Source: Corynebacterium lactis
GTDB lineage: Bacteria > Actinomycetota > Actinomycetes > Mycobacteriales > Mycobacteriaceae
Direction of reading: 5' to 3'
Length of the DNA stretch: 64,000 nt
Assembly (NCBI RefSeq): GCF_900519355.1
Contig: NZ_ULHE01000002.1
Coordinates: 248,001-312,000, forward strand
The position numbers and the translations under genes were made by a program. Shown in pieces: positions 43,296-53,180 of the stretch (within the stretch, counting starts at the first letter, position 1; every line of letters starts with the position of its first letter). The notes under the pieces were generated by a model that was given only the letters and a program-made list of their open reading frames with translations, searched no databases and had not been told where the DNA came from.

Positions 43296-44445
43296 CCCTT
43301 TTCCCTCAGCACAGCCCGGAGCTCCAACCGACGAAGGGCGAGATGACTCCGGCCAGGGGCGTCGCCCCTTCTGGCCGGATTACAGCCCCCACTTCTTGAA
43401 GGTGCGCCACCGCGTTCGGTCCGCGCTCCGGAGTATCGACGCCGGGGCTATCCGGACCAGCGGCGTCGTCATCGGCCTGTCCGGCGGCGCAGATTCTCTC
43501 GCGCTCCTCGCGGGCGCATGCGCCGAGACCTTTGGCCCGAAGGGCGCGCTCGTCGGTGGCCCCGTCCACGCCGTCGTCGTCGATCATAGGCTGCAGGACG
43601 GCTCCGCCGACGTGGCGCGTCGTGCCGCGGACACCGCGCGATCACTCGGTGCTACTGCCGAGGTTGTGGTCGTTGACATCGACAAGGACTCCCCGCATGG
43701 CCCCGAGTACGCCGCCCGCATTGAGCGCCACCGCGCGCTGCGCGAGGTGGCCCGGCGGCGCCACGCGCCCCTTCTGCTCGCGCACACGCTGGACGACCAG
43801 GCCGAGACCGTGCTGCTCCGCCTCGCCCGCGGGGGCGGCCCCCAAGCGCTGTCGGCCATCCGCGACGATCTGACGTGGTCAGACGGCACCCGCATCCTGC
43901 GGCCGCTCCTTTCGGTTCGCCGCGCGGATACGAAGGGGTGCTGCACCGAGCTGGGCCTGAGCCCCTGGGAGGACCCGCACAACGATGATCCCGCGTTCGC
44001 CCGCGTCCGGGTCCGCCGGAGCATTCTCCCTTTGCTCGAACGAGAACTCGGTCCCGGGGTGGCCGAAAACCTGGCCAAAACCGCCGCGCTGGCGGCACTC
44101 GACAACGACTCGCTGGACTCCAGCGCCGAGGCCGAGCTGACATCGCTGCTGGAGGAGGGGAGACCGTCGGCAAGTGAAAGGGGAGGAGGAGAGCTCCCCG
44201 TTTCCGGGTTGGCGACACTGGACGACGCCGTGGCTACGCGCGTCATTGGGCGCTGGGTACGCAGGTCGGGAGGCGAGCCGAACACCAAACAGATCGACGC
44301 GATCATGGCCCTGGTGCGCAACTATCACGGTCAAGGGGCGGTGCAGGTGCCGGTCTCCGGAAAGGTGCAGGGTGGGGCGCGCCCGGCGGGGGCCAGGTTG
44401 GTCGTAGCAAGAAAAGATGGCACTCTACAATTAAGTGAGGAATGA
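43279..44445 (+). CDS. tilS: tRNA(Ile)-lysidine synthase
   Basis: Modifies C34 of the minor tRNA-Ile (CAU anticodon) to lysidine with lysine and ATP, so the tRNA reads AUA and is charged with Ile. The PP-loop SGGADS is at residues 68-73, followed by VVVDHRLQDGSADVA, LLLAHTLDDQAETVLLRLARG and RPLLSVRRAD, all standard TilS N-type-ATPase features. The C-terminal ~150 residues are more variable. The first 30 residues are disordered; a later start is possible. It overlaps the amidase gene by 17 bp and precedes hpt. Confidence 0.93.
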   Translation: MAVLSNPFPSAQPGAPTDEGRDDSGQGRRPFWPDYSPHFLKVRHRVRSALRSIDAGAIRTSGVVIGLSGGADSLALLAGACAETFGPKGALVGGPVHAVVVDHRLQDGSADVARRAADTARSLGATAEVVVVDIDKDSPHGPEYAARIERHRALREVARRRHAPLLLAHTLDDQAETVLLRLARGGGPQALSAIRDDLTWSDGTRILRPLLSVRRADTKGCCTELGLSPWEDPHNDDPAFARVRVRRSILPLLERELGPGVAENLAKTAALAALDNDSLDSSAEAELTSLLEEGRPSASERGGGELPVSGLATLDDAVATRVIGRWVRRSGGEPNTKQIDAIMALVRNYHGQGAVQVPVSGKVQGGARPAGARLVVARKDGTLQLSEE

Positions 44446-44577
44446 CTGTGGTGGCGTGAGCTGCTGCGGTCGGCCGACATAGCTGGTCGGAGATTGCGTC
44501 CGGCCATCAAACTGTCACAACGTGGGCGCAGGCCTGCGTCAGACCCCCGCCGTGGATGCGGCGGAAAGGAATCAGCG

Positions 44578-45162
44578 ATGCATGATGTGAAGGATTTCGA
44601 CGTTCCCGTAAACCCCTACGGGGATGACGTGGAGGCAGTCCTGGTGCACGAGGAGGAACTGCACACCCGCATCGCGCAGATGGCCGCGCGTGTTAGCGAG
44701 AAGTACAAGGATGCGGAGGAAGACCTCATCCTGGTTGCGGTGCTCAAGGGCGCGGTATTCTTCATGACCGACTTCGCGCGAGAGCTGACCATCCCGACCC
44801 AGATGGAATTCATGGCGGTGTCCAGCTATGGAAACTCGGCATCGTCGTCGGGCGTTGTGCGCATCCTCAAGGACCTCGACCGCGACATTGAGGGGCGCGA
44901 CGTGGTCATTGTGGAGGACATCATCGACTCCGGCCTGACCCTGTCCTGGCTGATGAAGAACCTGCGCAACCGCAATCCACGCTCGCTGGAGGTCATCACC
45001 CTGCTGCGCAAGCCCGAGGCTGTGCGCACCACCCTGGACGTGGCGGACATTGGCTTCGACATCCCCAACGAGTTTGTCATCGGCTACGGGCTGGACTACG
45101 CGGAGCGCTACCGCGACCTGCCCTATGTCGGCACGCTGCACCCGCGCGTTTACCAGAAGTAG
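44578..45162 (+). CDS. hpt: Hypoxanthine-guanine phosphoribosyltransferase
   Basis: Purine salvage enzyme that makes IMP/GMP from hypoxanthine/guanine and PRPP; 194 residues. The PRPP-binding loop [14 protein letters not shown] and the N-terminal [11 protein letters not shown] are diagnostic. The ATG at 44578 follows AAAGGA by 7 nt. It sits between tilS and ftsH as in mycobacteria (Rv3624c) and ends at a hairpin (45207-45239). Confidence 0.96.
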   Translation: MHDVKDFDVPVNPYGDDVEAVLVHEEELHTRIAQMAARVSEKYKDAEEDLILVAVLKGAVFFMTDFARELTIPTQMEFMAVSSYGNSASSSGVVRILKDLDRDIEGRDVVIVEDIIDSGLTLSWLMKNLRNRNPRSLEVITLLRKPEAVRTTLDVADIGFDIPNEFVIGYGLDYAERYRDLPYVGTLHPRVYQK

Positions 45163-45206
45163 GGGCGAGCGGAAACTATTTATGCCGCAGAGGCGTTGAG
45201 CAGAGT

Positions 45207-45239
45207 GTGGGGTCAGGCGCGACTTAGCCCTGGCCCCAC
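45207..45239 (+). terminator. Hairpin downstream of hpt
   Basis: GTGGGGTCAGG (45207-45217) and CCTGGCCCCAC (45229-45239) pair over 11 positions with one G-U. It is followed by TTC only, so it is a weak intrinsic terminator. Confidence 0.5.
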
Positions 45240-45350
45240 TTCGCATACCGACGGCTCGGGTGCGGATTTTCAGCGTTTTCACTGATTAGCGTCATTTTTT
45301 AACCCCTGTAGAAAACCATTTCTGTAGAGAGCGAAAAGCGAACCCACTGT

Positions 45351-47966
45351 ATGGACAAGAAAAAGGTATTCCGGTTTGCCGCGATTGCCGGCATTATCCT
45401 GATTATCCTGTTCGCCGTGACCCGGCTGACGGACGAGTCGCGGGCGTTCCGCGAGGTTGATACCTCGGTGGCCTTGAGCCAGCTGGATAAGGGCAACGTG
45501 GCCGAAGCCCAGATCGACGACCGAGAGCAGCGTCTGCGCCTGACGCTGAAGCAGGGCGTGGAGGTCAAGGGGACCAAGGACGTCACCAAGGTGATGGCCA
45601 AGTACCCGGCCCGCGCCACCGACCAGGTCTTTGACAAGGTCGCGGGCGCAAAGGACGTGGCGACGTTCAACACCAAGGTCACCCAGGAATCCTTCCTGAT
45701 GTCGACCCTTAGTTTCCTGCTGCCGATGGTGATCTTCTTCTTCGTCATCATGTTCTTCTTCAGCCGCATGCAGGGTGGAAAGAACGGCATGTTCGGCTTC
45801 GGCGGAAACCGCGCGAAGCTGCTGAGCAAGGAGTCTCCGACCAACACCTTCGCCGACGTGGCGGGTGCCGACGAGGCGGTCCAAGAGCTCGACGAGATCC
45901 GCGATTTCCTGCAGAATCCGGCCCGCTACGAGGAGCTGGGCGCGAAGATCCCGCGTGGCGTCTTGCTCTACGGCCCTCCCGGAACGGGTAAGACCCTGCT
46001 GGCCCGTGCAGTCGCGGGCGAGGCTGGCGTGCCCTTCTACACCATTTCGGGCTCCGACTTCGTTGAGATGTTCGTCGGCGTCGGTGCCTCCCGCGTCCGC
46101 GACCTGTTCAACCAGGCAAAGGAAAACAGCCCCTGCATCATCTTCATTGACGAGATCGACGCCGTCGGTCGCCAGCGCGGCGCCGGCATGGGCGGCGGCC
46201 ACGATGAGCGCGAGCAGACCCTCAACCAGCTCCTGGTCGAAATGGACGGTTTCGGCGACCGCCAGGGCGTCATCATTATGGCGGCGACGAACCGCCCGGA
46301 CATCCTCGATCCGGCGCTGCTGCGCCCGGGCCGCTTCGACCGCCAGATCCCGGTGGGCGCCCCGGACATGAAGGGCCGAGAGGCAATCTTGAAGGTCCAC
46401 GCTCGCAACAAGCCGCTGGGGCCGGACGCCGACCTGGAGTCCCTGGCCAAGCGCACCGCGGGTATGTCCGGAGCTGACCTGCAGAACGTTCTGAACGAGG
46501 CCGCACTGCTGACCGCCCGCGTCAACGGCAACATCATTACCGCCGACGCGCTGGAGGAGGCCGTGGACCGCGTCATCGGCGGCCCGCGCCGGACCTCGAA
46601 GGTCATCTCCGAGCAGGAGAAGAAGGTCACCGCCTACCACGAGGGCGGCCACACGCTCGCCGCGTGGGCGCTCAAGGACATCGAGCGTGTCTACAAGGTC
46701 ACCATCCTGGCCCGCGGCCGCACCGGCGGCCACGCCATGACGGTGCCCGAGGACGACAAGGGCATGTACAACCTGCCCGAGCTCTTCGCCCGCCTAGTCT
46801 TCGCCATGGGCGGCCGCGCCGCCGAGGAGCTCGTCTTCGGCCTGCCGACGACGGGCGCGTCGGCCGACATCGAGCAGGCGACGAAGATCGCCCGCGCGAT
46901 GGTCACCGAGTACGGCATGACGCCGGCGCTGGGCCCGGTCAAGTACGGCGAGGAGCAGGGAGACCCGTTCGTCGGCCGTGGTGGCAGCGGCGCGCTGGAT
47001 TACTCCCCGCAGGTCGCGGCGATTATCGACGAGCAGGTCCGGGGCCTGATCAACAAGGCCCACGACGAGGCCTACGCGATCCTGAAGGAAAACCGCGACA
47101 CCCTCGACGTCCTGGCGGAGAAGCTGCTGGAGAAGGAGACCCTGCGTCGCGCCGACCTGGAGGTTATCTTCACCGATGTGGTTCAGCGCGAGCGCCTGAA
47201 CTTCTTCGACACTGACATTAAGCACCCGGCAGACGGCCGCGAGCCCGTCAAGACCCCGGTGGAGCTGGCCATCGAGCGTGGCGAGGAGCCGCCGAAGCGC
47301 ACCAACATCTTCGCCCCGGTGCGCCGTCGCGAGCAGGAAAACTCCGAGGCGACACAGACCCCTCAGCCGGCAAACGACAGCAAGGGTAACGGCCAGTCTG
47401 GCTGGGGGCTGCCCGCCCCGGTGGCCGGCTCCGGTGACGGGGCTGACCGCCCGAACGTGCCCGTCTACGGTGGAACGCCGCCGCCGGCAGGATGGACTGC
47501 GCCAGGCTGGCCGCCGAAGCCAGCTCAGCAGACCCCGCCGAACCAACCCGCGCAGCCCGTCGCGCTGGCGTGGCCCGATCAGCAGAACCAGCCCGCGCAG
47601 CCGACCCCGGTGCCCTCGCCCTCGCCGACCCCTGATGCGCCGGAAACACCGCAGGCACCGCCGGCACCGCGGCAGCGCCCTGCGCATCCGGGCACCGCGA
47701 ATTACCCGCTGGGCTCCGGCCCGGCGAACATCCCGGCCCCGCCGGAGATGCCTGGTTCCGGTACTCGTAGCAAGGGCAGGCACGCCAAGGGGGCCGAGGA
47801 ATCGTCGGCAAGCGATGCGACCCCGACTACGGTGATTCCGGCGGTCGGCGCGCCAAGTGGAGAACTCCGTGGCTTCCGTCTGCCCGACAACGAGCAGCCG
47901 GACCACGGACGCAACACCAAGGGCAACGACGGCGCGGATAACGCTGCGGATAAGAATCAGGAGTAA
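45351..47966 (+). CDS. ftsH: ATP-dependent zinc metalloprotease FtsH with long proline-rich tail
   Basis: Membrane-bound AAA+ protease that degrades misfolded membrane and regulatory proteins. There are two membrane segments ([34 protein letters not shown]), then the AAA domain with Walker A GPPGTGKT (208-215) and Walker [12 protein letters not shown] plus the second region of homology [19 protein letters not shown]. The zinc protease motif HEGGH is at 430-434. After the usual C-terminus (about residue 625) there is a roughly 245-residue tail rich in Pro, Gln and Ala, likely disordered, characteristic of some actinobacterial FtsH. No clear ribosome site precedes the ATG. Confidence 0.96.
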   Translation: MDKKKVFRFAAIAGIILIILFAVTRLTDESRAFREVDTSVALSQLDKGNVAEAQIDDREQRLRLTLKQGVEVKGTKDVTKVMAKYPARATDQVFDKVAGAKDVATFNTKVTQESFLMSTLSFLLPMVIFFFVIMFFFSRMQGGKNGMFGFGGNRAKLLSKESPTNTFADVAGADEAVQELDEIRDFLQNPARYEELGAKIPRGVLLYGPPGTGKTLLARAVAGEAGVPFYTISGSDFVEMFVGVGASRVRDLFNQAKENSPCIIFIDEIDAVGRQRGAGMGGGHDEREQTLNQLLVEMDGFGDRQGVIIMAATNRPDILDPALLRPGRFDRQIPVGAPDMKGREAILKVHARNKPLGPDADLESLAKRTAGMSGADLQNVLNEAALLTARVNGNIITADALEEAVDRVIGGPRRTSKVISEQEKKVTAYHEGGHTLAAWALKDIERVYKVTILARGRTGGHAMTVPEDDKGMYNLPELFARLVFAMGGRAAEELVFGLPTTGASADIEQATKIARAMVTEYGMTPALGPVKYGEEQGDPFVGRGGSGALDYSPQVAAIIDEQVRGLINKAHDEAYAILKENRDTLDVLAEKLLEKETLRRADLEVIFTDVVQRERLNFFDTDIKHPADGREPVKTPVELAIERGEEPPKRTNIFAPVRRREQENSEATQTPQPANDSKGNGQSGWGLPAPVAGSGDGADRPNVPVYGGTPPPAGWTAPGWPPKPAQQTPPNQPAQPVALAWPDQQNQPAQPTPVPSPSPTPDAPETPQAPPAPRQRPAHPGTANYPLGSGPANIPAPPEMPGSGTRSKGRHAKGAEESSASDATPTTVIPAVGAPSGELRGFRLPDNEQPDHGRNTKGNDGADNAADKNQE

Positions 47967-47978
47967 TGGATACCCGTC

Positions 47979-48554
47979 ATGGAGGATAACTTCGATCAGG
48001 CGCGGGCCGAGGCTGCGGTCCGCGAGTTGCTTCTCGCAGTCGGCGAGGACCCGGACCGCGAGGGACTCGTGGAGACCCCGGCCCGCGTCGCCCGAGCCTA
48101 CCGCGAGATTTTCGCGGGGCTGCACACCGACCCTTCCGAGGTGTTGTCCAAGACCTTTAACGAGGACCACCAGGAGCTGGTCTTGGTCAAGGACATCCCG
48201 ATTTACTCGACCTGCGAGCACCACCTGGTGCCCTTCTTCGGCAAGGCCCACATCGGCTACATCCCGGGCAAGGACGGCAAGGTCACGGGTCTGTCGAAGC
48301 TGGCCCGCCTGGTGGACCTCTACGCCAAGCGCCCGCAGGTGCAGGAGCGCCTGACCAGCCAGGTCGCGGACGCGCTGGTGGAGAAGCTGGACCCGGCCTC
48401 GGCAATCGTCGTCATTGAGTGCGAGCACCTGTGCATGGCGATGCGCGGTATCCGCAAGCCGGGTGCGACCACGGTGACATCGGCGGTCCGCGGCGGCTTC
48501 AAGTCGGACGCCCGCTCGCGCGCCGAGGCGATGGCGCTGATTCGCAAGAATTAA
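47979..48554 (+). CDS. folE: GTP cyclohydrolase I
   Basis: First enzyme of folate synthesis, converting GTP to 7,8-dihydroneopterin triphosphate; 191 residues. Zinc ligands lie in [20 protein letters not shown] and the second Cys in [11 protein letters not shown]; the catalytic region [20 protein letters not shown] follows the usual order. It starts 12 nt after ftsH and leads the folE-folP-folB-folK run. Confidence 0.96.
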   Translation: MEDNFDQARAEAAVRELLLAVGEDPDREGLVETPARVARAYREIFAGLHTDPSEVLSKTFNEDHQELVLVKDIPIYSTCEHHLVPFFGKAHIGYIPGKDGKVTGLSKLARLVDLYAKRPQVQERLTSQVADALVEKLDPASAIVVIECEHLCMAMRGIRKPGATTVTSAVRGGFKSDARSRAEAMALIRKN

Positions 48555-48617
48555 CGCAAGAATTAGTGGCTGAGAGAGCAGACGGAAGAAAACGAGCAGG
48601 GGAGAAGGCGACCGCAA

Positions 48618-49565
48618 GTGACTGAGGTAGGGGCAGCGACGCGCTGCAAGGTGATGGGCATCGTCAATGTGACGGAGGACAGTTTCTCCGACGGCGGCAT
48701 GTACAACACCTTCGACGCGGCGATTTCCCACGCCCGCGAACTGTTGGCCCAGGGGGCGGACATCATCGACGTCGGCGGCGAGTCGACCCGCCCGGGCGCG
48801 CACCGCGTGGACGAGGCCGAGGAGATCGCGCGCGTTGTCCCGGTCGTCCGCGAGCTGGCCGCGCAGGGTCACCTGATCAGCGTCGATACCATGCGCGCCT
48901 CCGTCGCCGAGGCCTCCATCGAGGCCGGCGCCGCCCTCATCAACGACGTCTCCGGCGGCCTCGCCGACCCCAACATGCTCCGCGTCTGCGCCGCCGGCGA
49001 CGTCCCCGTGTGCCTGATACACTGGAAGACCGACCGCTTCGGGTCTGCCTCCGGCCGCGCCGCCGCCGACCCGCGCGGAATCGTCGCCGACGTCACCGAG
49101 CACCTCTCCCGGCTTGCCGACGACGCCCTGGCCGCCGGCGTTCTGGAGGAAAACATCGTCCTGGACCCGGGCCTGGGCTTCGCCAAGAATGCCGACGATA
49201 ACTGGGCCCTCCTCCACGGCCTGCCACAGATTATTGACCTCGGGTTCCCGGTGTTGGTCGGCGCCTCACGCAAGCGCTTTGTCGCCTCCCTGCACGGTTC
49301 CGCCCGCAAGCCGCAGGAGGCCGACGCGGCGACGGCGGCGATCTCCGCGCTGTCGGCGGCGGCAGGCGCGTGGGCGGTGCGCGTCCACAACGTGCCCTTT
49401 AGCTTGGACGCGGTGCGAGTCGCGGAGGCCTGGGACGCAGGCCACGCACTCGGCGGGGCAAGCGCGTCCGGCGACTATCCGCAAGGCGGCGGAAACCAGG
49501 CCGCTGCGCCCGCGCAGGCCGCGGACAACGACGGCAACGAAAGTGCCGCGGGAGAAGGGGCTTAG
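48618..49565 (+). CDS. folP: Dihydropteroate synthase
   Basis: Condenses p-aminobenzoate with dihydropterin pyrophosphate, the sulfonamide target; 315 residues from the GTG at 48618. Family signatures: MGIVNVTEDSFSDGG, IIDVGGESTRPGA, LINDVSGGLADPNM, NIVLDPGLGFAKN and PVLVGASRKRFVA. A Gly/Ala/Gln-rich tail of about 35 residues extends past the TIM barrel. It is followed by folB after 6 nt. Confidence 0.95.
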   Translation: MTEVGAATRCKVMGIVNVTEDSFSDGGMYNTFDAAISHARELLAQGADIIDVGGESTRPGAHRVDEAEEIARVVPVVRELAAQGHLISVDTMRASVAEASIEAGAALINDVSGGLADPNMLRVCAAGDVPVCLIHWKTDRFGSASGRAAADPRGIVADVTEHLSRLADDALAAGVLEENIVLDPGLGFAKNADDNWALLHGLPQIIDLGFPVLVGASRKRFVASLHGSARKPQEADAATAAISALSAAAGAWAVRVHNVPFSLDAVRVAEAWDAGHALGGASASGDYPQGGGNQAAAPAQAADNDGNESAAGEGA

Positions 49566-49571
49566 TGACCA

Positions 49572-49976
49572 ATGGCTGACCGCATCGAACTGAAGGGGCT
49601 TGTCGCCCGGGGTTTCCACGGCTGCTTTGACCACGAGCGCCGTGACGGCCAGGACTTCTCCTGCGACATCACGCTGTGGCTGGACTTCCGGGGCGCCGCC
49701 TCGACGGATGACCTCGCAGACACCGTCGACTACGGCGCCGTGGCCCAGCGCGCCTACGGCATCATGACCGGCGAACCGCGCAATCTCATCGAAACCGTCG
49801 CCACCGAAATCGCGGAAGCCCTGCTTGCCGACGACGACGCCCGCGCCCAATCGGGCCTGGCCCCGCTGCTGCATGCCGTGGAAGTCACGATTCATAAGCC
49901 TCATGCGCCGATCCCGCTGGAGTTCGGCGACGTCGCGGTGACGGCCCGTCGCTCCCGTAAGGGCAGGGCCAAATGA
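49572..49976 (+). CDS. folB: Dihydroneopterin aldolase
   Basis: Converts dihydroneopterin to 6-hydroxymethyl-dihydropterin; 134 residues. Conserved parts are [29 protein letters not shown], the catalytic Glu in [12 protein letters not shown], and the Lys in [11 protein letters not shown]. Its stop overlaps the folK start by 4 bp. Confidence 0.95.
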   Translation: MADRIELKGLVARGFHGCFDHERRDGQDFSCDITLWLDFRGAASTDDLADTVDYGAVAQRAYGIMTGEPRNLIETVATEIAEALLADDDARAQSGLAPLLHAVEVTIHKPHAPIPLEFGDVAVTARRSRKGRAK

Positions 49977-50473
49977 TTCGGGCTGTTCTGTCGATTGGGG
50001 CGAACCTCGGGGACGCGCGGGCCCGCCTGGCTGAGGTCTTCGACTACTTCCGGCCGGAGACCGTCGCGGCGTCGCGCATTTACGCCACAGCGCCCTGGGG
50101 TGGCGTGGAGCAGGGGGACTTCCTCAACGCCGTTGTAATCGTGGAGACGGAGCGCACCCCGATGGAGCTCCTCCAGGCCGGTTGGGATCTGGAGCAGGCC
50201 GCGGGCCGCACCCGTGAGGTGAAATGGGGACCGAGGACCCTCGATGTGGACATAGTCCAGGTCATCGACCTTGAGACGGGTGAGGAGGTCCTCTCCGAGG
50301 ACCCGACCCTGACGTTGCCGCACCCCTGGGCGGGGCAGCGGGCATTCGTTCTCGTGCCCTGGCTAGACGCGGACCCCGATGCGGTACTCCGGGGCGTGCG
50401 GGTCGCAGCGCTCGTCGGCAAGCTAGAGCCGAAGGATATTGCTGAGGTGCGCGCGGAAGATAGCGGAGCCTAA
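49973..50473 (+). CDS. folK: 6-hydroxymethyl-7,8-dihydropterin pyrophosphokinase
   Basis: Pyrophosphorylates the pterin for FolP; 166 residues. Signature elements are [13 protein letters not shown] at the N-terminus and [11 protein letters not shown] with the Mg2+-binding Asp pair. ATG overlap with folB indicates coupled translation. It completes the folE-P-B-K set. Confidence 0.94.
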   Translation: MIRAVLSIGANLGDARARLAEVFDYFRPETVAASRIYATAPWGGVEQGDFLNAVVIVETERTPMELLQAGWDLEQAAGRTREVKWGPRTLDVDIVQVIDLETGEEVLSEDPTLTLPHPWAGQRAFVLVPWLDADPDAVLRGVRVAALVGKLEPKDIAEVRAEDSGA

Positions 50474-50503
50474 GACACGTAGACGAGGCCGAAGGGAAGA
50501 CTA

Positions 50504-51013
50504 ATGAAGCCGACATCCCCGTTGACGCTGATCGCGGTGGCAATCGTGCTTGCCTCCGCATCGTGGATTGTTCTCGACCGGTTTTTTGCAGAACTCGGCC
50601 CGCGGAGTTGGTGGGATCTCGGTTTCCTGTGGCTGCTCAGCGCGGTATGCGTGGCGGCGGCACGGTGGATTAAGAAAGTCCTCTCGGACGGCAGAGTCGG
50701 GCAGGACCGCAGCCAGGTGCACCCGTTGACGTTGTCCCGCTGGTGCGTCGTCGGCTCAGCATCGGCGTGGCTGGGGGCCATCTTCGCGGGCCTATATCTT
50801 GGTGGCGTTGTATGGGCCATACCCAGTTGGTCCGATTTGGCTGCGGCCGAGTCGGATGGGCCAATCATGGTCGTGGGGTTTTTCTCCGGGGTGCTCCTCG
50901 CAGCTGCTGGTCTGTGGCTGGAAAAAGTGTGCCAATTGCCAAGCAACGACGAAAAATCCCCGCCGCCTACCGGGGAAATGGGTTCTTCATCGGTAGGGTG
51001 GAGCTATGACTGA
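50504..51013 (+). CDS. DUF3180 membrane protein (Rv3605c-like)
   Basis: A 169-residue integral membrane protein with four hydrophobic helices (LIAVAIVLASASWIVLD; WDLGFLWLLSAVCVAAA; ASAWLGAIFAGLYLGGVVWAI; IMVVGFFSGVLLAAAGLWLE). It keeps the fixed position after folK seen in mycobacteria and corynebacteria. The function is unknown. Its stop overlaps the next gene by 8 bp. Confidence 0.85.
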   Translation: MKPTSPLTLIAVAIVLASASWIVLDRFFAELGPRSWWDLGFLWLLSAVCVAAARWIKKVLSDGRVGQDRSQVHPLTLSRWCVVGSASAWLGAIFAGLYLGGVVWAIPSWSDLAAAESDGPIMVVGFFSGVLLAAAGLWLEKVCQLPSNDEKSPPPTGEMGSSSVGWSYD

Positions 51014-52163
51014 CTTTCACAACGCCGGCGACGACCCGAAGCAGTCGTTTGACCCCGCGTTCTCGGATGCCGCAGCAGCTCCGGATCCCGCATTCCCGGA
51101 TGCTGGTGCGGAGCCGAGTGCCGAACCCGACAATCCCGGTACCGGTGATTCGGCAGGGGAGGGGTTTGCCGAAAAGACCGCGCTCATTCTCATGGTCGCT
51201 CTGCTCGTGCTGGCCGTTGTGGCCAGCATCGTTATGCTTTTTGCGTCCTCTACCGGATGGATGAAAATCGCCGTCCTGCTGGCCCTGTGGTCCGCCGTCA
51301 TCGGCGCGGTGTTGGTCACGAGGTACCGTAAGACGATCTCGGCGGAGCGCCAGCGCCTGGAAACTATCGAGGAGCTTCACCGAGTTGAGCTCGATCGCGA
51401 GTTGGCGACCCACCGCGAGCAGGAGCTGATCCTGGAACAGAATTACCTGGACTCGCTCGAGGGCAATACCGACGATTCGATTGCTGCTCTGCGAGCTGAG
51501 ATCTTTGCGTTGCGCGAACAGTTGGCGCAGTTCATGGGGGATGACTTCGACGATGAGCAGGTAGCCCTGCGAGCCCAGGCGGAGCGCCTGCGCGAGTTGG
51601 ACGCCCCTCAGACGAGCTCCCCGATGAAGGACCCGGTGGCTAACGACCGCCCGGAGCCCCGCGCCACCGCTCACCGCGCGGAGATGACCGCCAACGGCAC
51701 CGTCGGCGCGCACACCCAGCACGGCGCGGCGGGCTCGCCGGTGGAGGATGCCGAGGACACGAACATTCAGTCCGAGTTCAAGCCCTCCGGCCAGCCGGTG
51801 GACGTCCCCGAGGTGACTGTTCCCCACAGCGGAGACAATCCCGAGAAGGGGAAGTTCTCCACCGATACCTTCAAGGCCATCAATTGGCAGGAGACCCCAG
51901 CCGAGGACACCCGAGACGTGTGGACGAGTACCGGCTTCAACGGTGAGTGGGCGAACTCCGAGGCCCAGGATGATTGGGCAAATTCGGCCGCATACAGCGG
52001 CTGGTCGAGCGAGGAGGCCGACAATCCGACCAGGCAGCTCCAGGCCATCCCCGACGCGGACGTGGAGCCCGAGGAGGCGCCCCGCCACGGCCGCCGCCGG
52101 GCCGAAGACCACAAGAACTGCCTCACCGTCGCCGAGCTGATGGCCCAGATGCGCAAAAAGTAA
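51006..52163 (+). CDS. DUF6779-type membrane protein (Rv3604c-like)
   Basis: A 385-residue protein: acidic N-terminus, two close membrane helices (ALILMVALLVLAVVASIVMLFA; WMKIAVLLALWSAVIGAVLV), a long predicted coiled-coil (about 100-200, rich in Glu/Arg/Leu: RQRLETIEELHRVELDRELA), and an acidic disordered C-terminus. By position it is the Rv3604c homologue of the folK-panC interval. Membrane anchoring with a coiled coil suggests a scaffold, but this is inference. Confidence 0.8.
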   Translation: MTDFHNAGDDPKQSFDPAFSDAAAAPDPAFPDAGAEPSAEPDNPGTGDSAGEGFAEKTALILMVALLVLAVVASIVMLFASSTGWMKIAVLLALWSAVIGAVLVTRYRKTISAERQRLETIEELHRVELDRELATHREQELILEQNYLDSLEGNTDDSIAALRAEIFALREQLAQFMGDDFDDEQVALRAQAERLRELDAPQTSSPMKDPVANDRPEPRATAHRAEMTANGTVGAHTQHGAAGSPVEDAEDTNIQSEFKPSGQPVDVPEVTVPHSGDNPEKGKFSTDTFKAINWQETPAEDTRDVWTSTGFNGEWANSEAQDDWANSAAYSGWSSEEADNPTRQLQAIPDADVEPEEAPRHGRRRAEDHKNCLTVAELMAQMRKK

Positions 52164-52198
52164 CAGCGCAAGAAGTAAAGAAGTAGGCGCTTTTCGTC

Positions 52199-52204
52199 TA
52201 ACCT
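52199..52204 (+). promoter_or_regulatory. Putative -10 box of a leaderless promoter, DUF2520 gene
   Basis: TAACCT, then 7 nt (GTCAGTC), then ATG at 52212. The same box with 8-nt spacing occurs before lysS. Confidence 0.5.
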
Positions 52205-52211
52205 GTCAGTC

Positions 52212-53116
52212 ATGACGCAAAGCCCGAATCCCCATCGCACAACCGCGCCCCGGTTGTCGGTGGGGATTATTTCTGCAGGTAGGGTCGGTACCGCGATTGG
52301 CGAGGCGCTCGGCCGGCTGGGCCACCGGGTCACGCACGTGGTCGCCCGCTCCAACGAGTCCGCCACCCGAGCCCGCCTCCGGCTTGCCGACGCCCGCCCG
52401 GCCACCGTCGCCGAGACGCCGCCGCCTGCGAGCTCATCGTCATCGCGGTGCCGGACCGGGCCATCGCCGCGGTGGCCGAGGAGGTCGCGGCCCACGTCGG
52501 GCCGGGGCGCATCGTCCTGCACACGGCGGGGTCGCTGGGCCGCGCCGTTCTGGACTCGGTCGCGCTGACCGGTGCCCTGACCATCGCCGCGCACCCCGCG
52601 ATGACGTTCGCCGGGCTTGCCGACGACGCCGACCGGCTACCCGGTTGCCCCTGGGGCATCACAGTCGGCGACGAACTCTCCCGGACCGTTGCGGAACTGC
52701 TGATCGGCGAGCTGGGCGGCCGCCCCGTATTCATCGACGAGCGGCACCGGGGCCTCTACCACGCCGCGATGGCGCACGGCTCGAATGGGCTGGGCGCCGT
52801 GGTGGTCGACGCGGTGGAGCTGCTGTCGCAGACGATCGGCGGCGCCGAAAACTCCGATGAGTATCGCCGCGCACAGGCGGCCGCCCTGCTGACGCCGCTA
52901 CTCCAGGCCTCCCTGGACAACGCCCTGAAGTGGGGTGCCCGCGGTCTTACCGGCCCGGTCACGCGCGACGACGTGGATACCGTCGTCAAGCACGAGCGGG
53001 AGATCGAGACGGCGCAGCCGGAGGTGCGGGGCGCCTACCTGGCGTTGGCGGAGCGGATCGCGCAGATGAGGGGCTGCGCCGGGGTGCTGCGGCACCTGCG
53101 GGACGAAAACATCTAG
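52212..53116 (+). pseudogene. Rossmann/DUF2520 protein (Rv3603c-like) with one frame break
   Basis: Predicted NAD(P)-binding oxidoreductase-like protein, about 301 residues when repaired. The first frame gives LSVGIISAGRVGTAIGEAL, a GxGxxG-like nucleotide-binding start, and runs to TVAET. The second frame continues from CELIVIAVPDRAIAAVAEEV through the DUF2520 C-terminal domain (HRGLYHAAMAHGSNGLGAVV; KWGARGLTGPVTRDDVDTV). Restoring one G near 52418 (ACG-GCC-GCC-GCC-TGC) fuses them as T-A-A-A-C. The gene lies directly upstream of panC in all relatives, and a role linked to pantothenate synthesis has been suggested from that association. Confidence 0.82.
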
Positions 53117-53180
53117 CCCTACAGGGGCGGCGGGTGCGAGGTGGCGTAAGGTATTCCCGTCTAATCAATTCGGAGGAATC

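Noticed and set aside
46794-49217. Minus-strand ORF of 807 codons over ftsH-folE-folP
   Set aside because: Antisense to three well-defined genes, with repetitive Arg/Val/Gly/Leu composition typical of GC-rich shadow frames.
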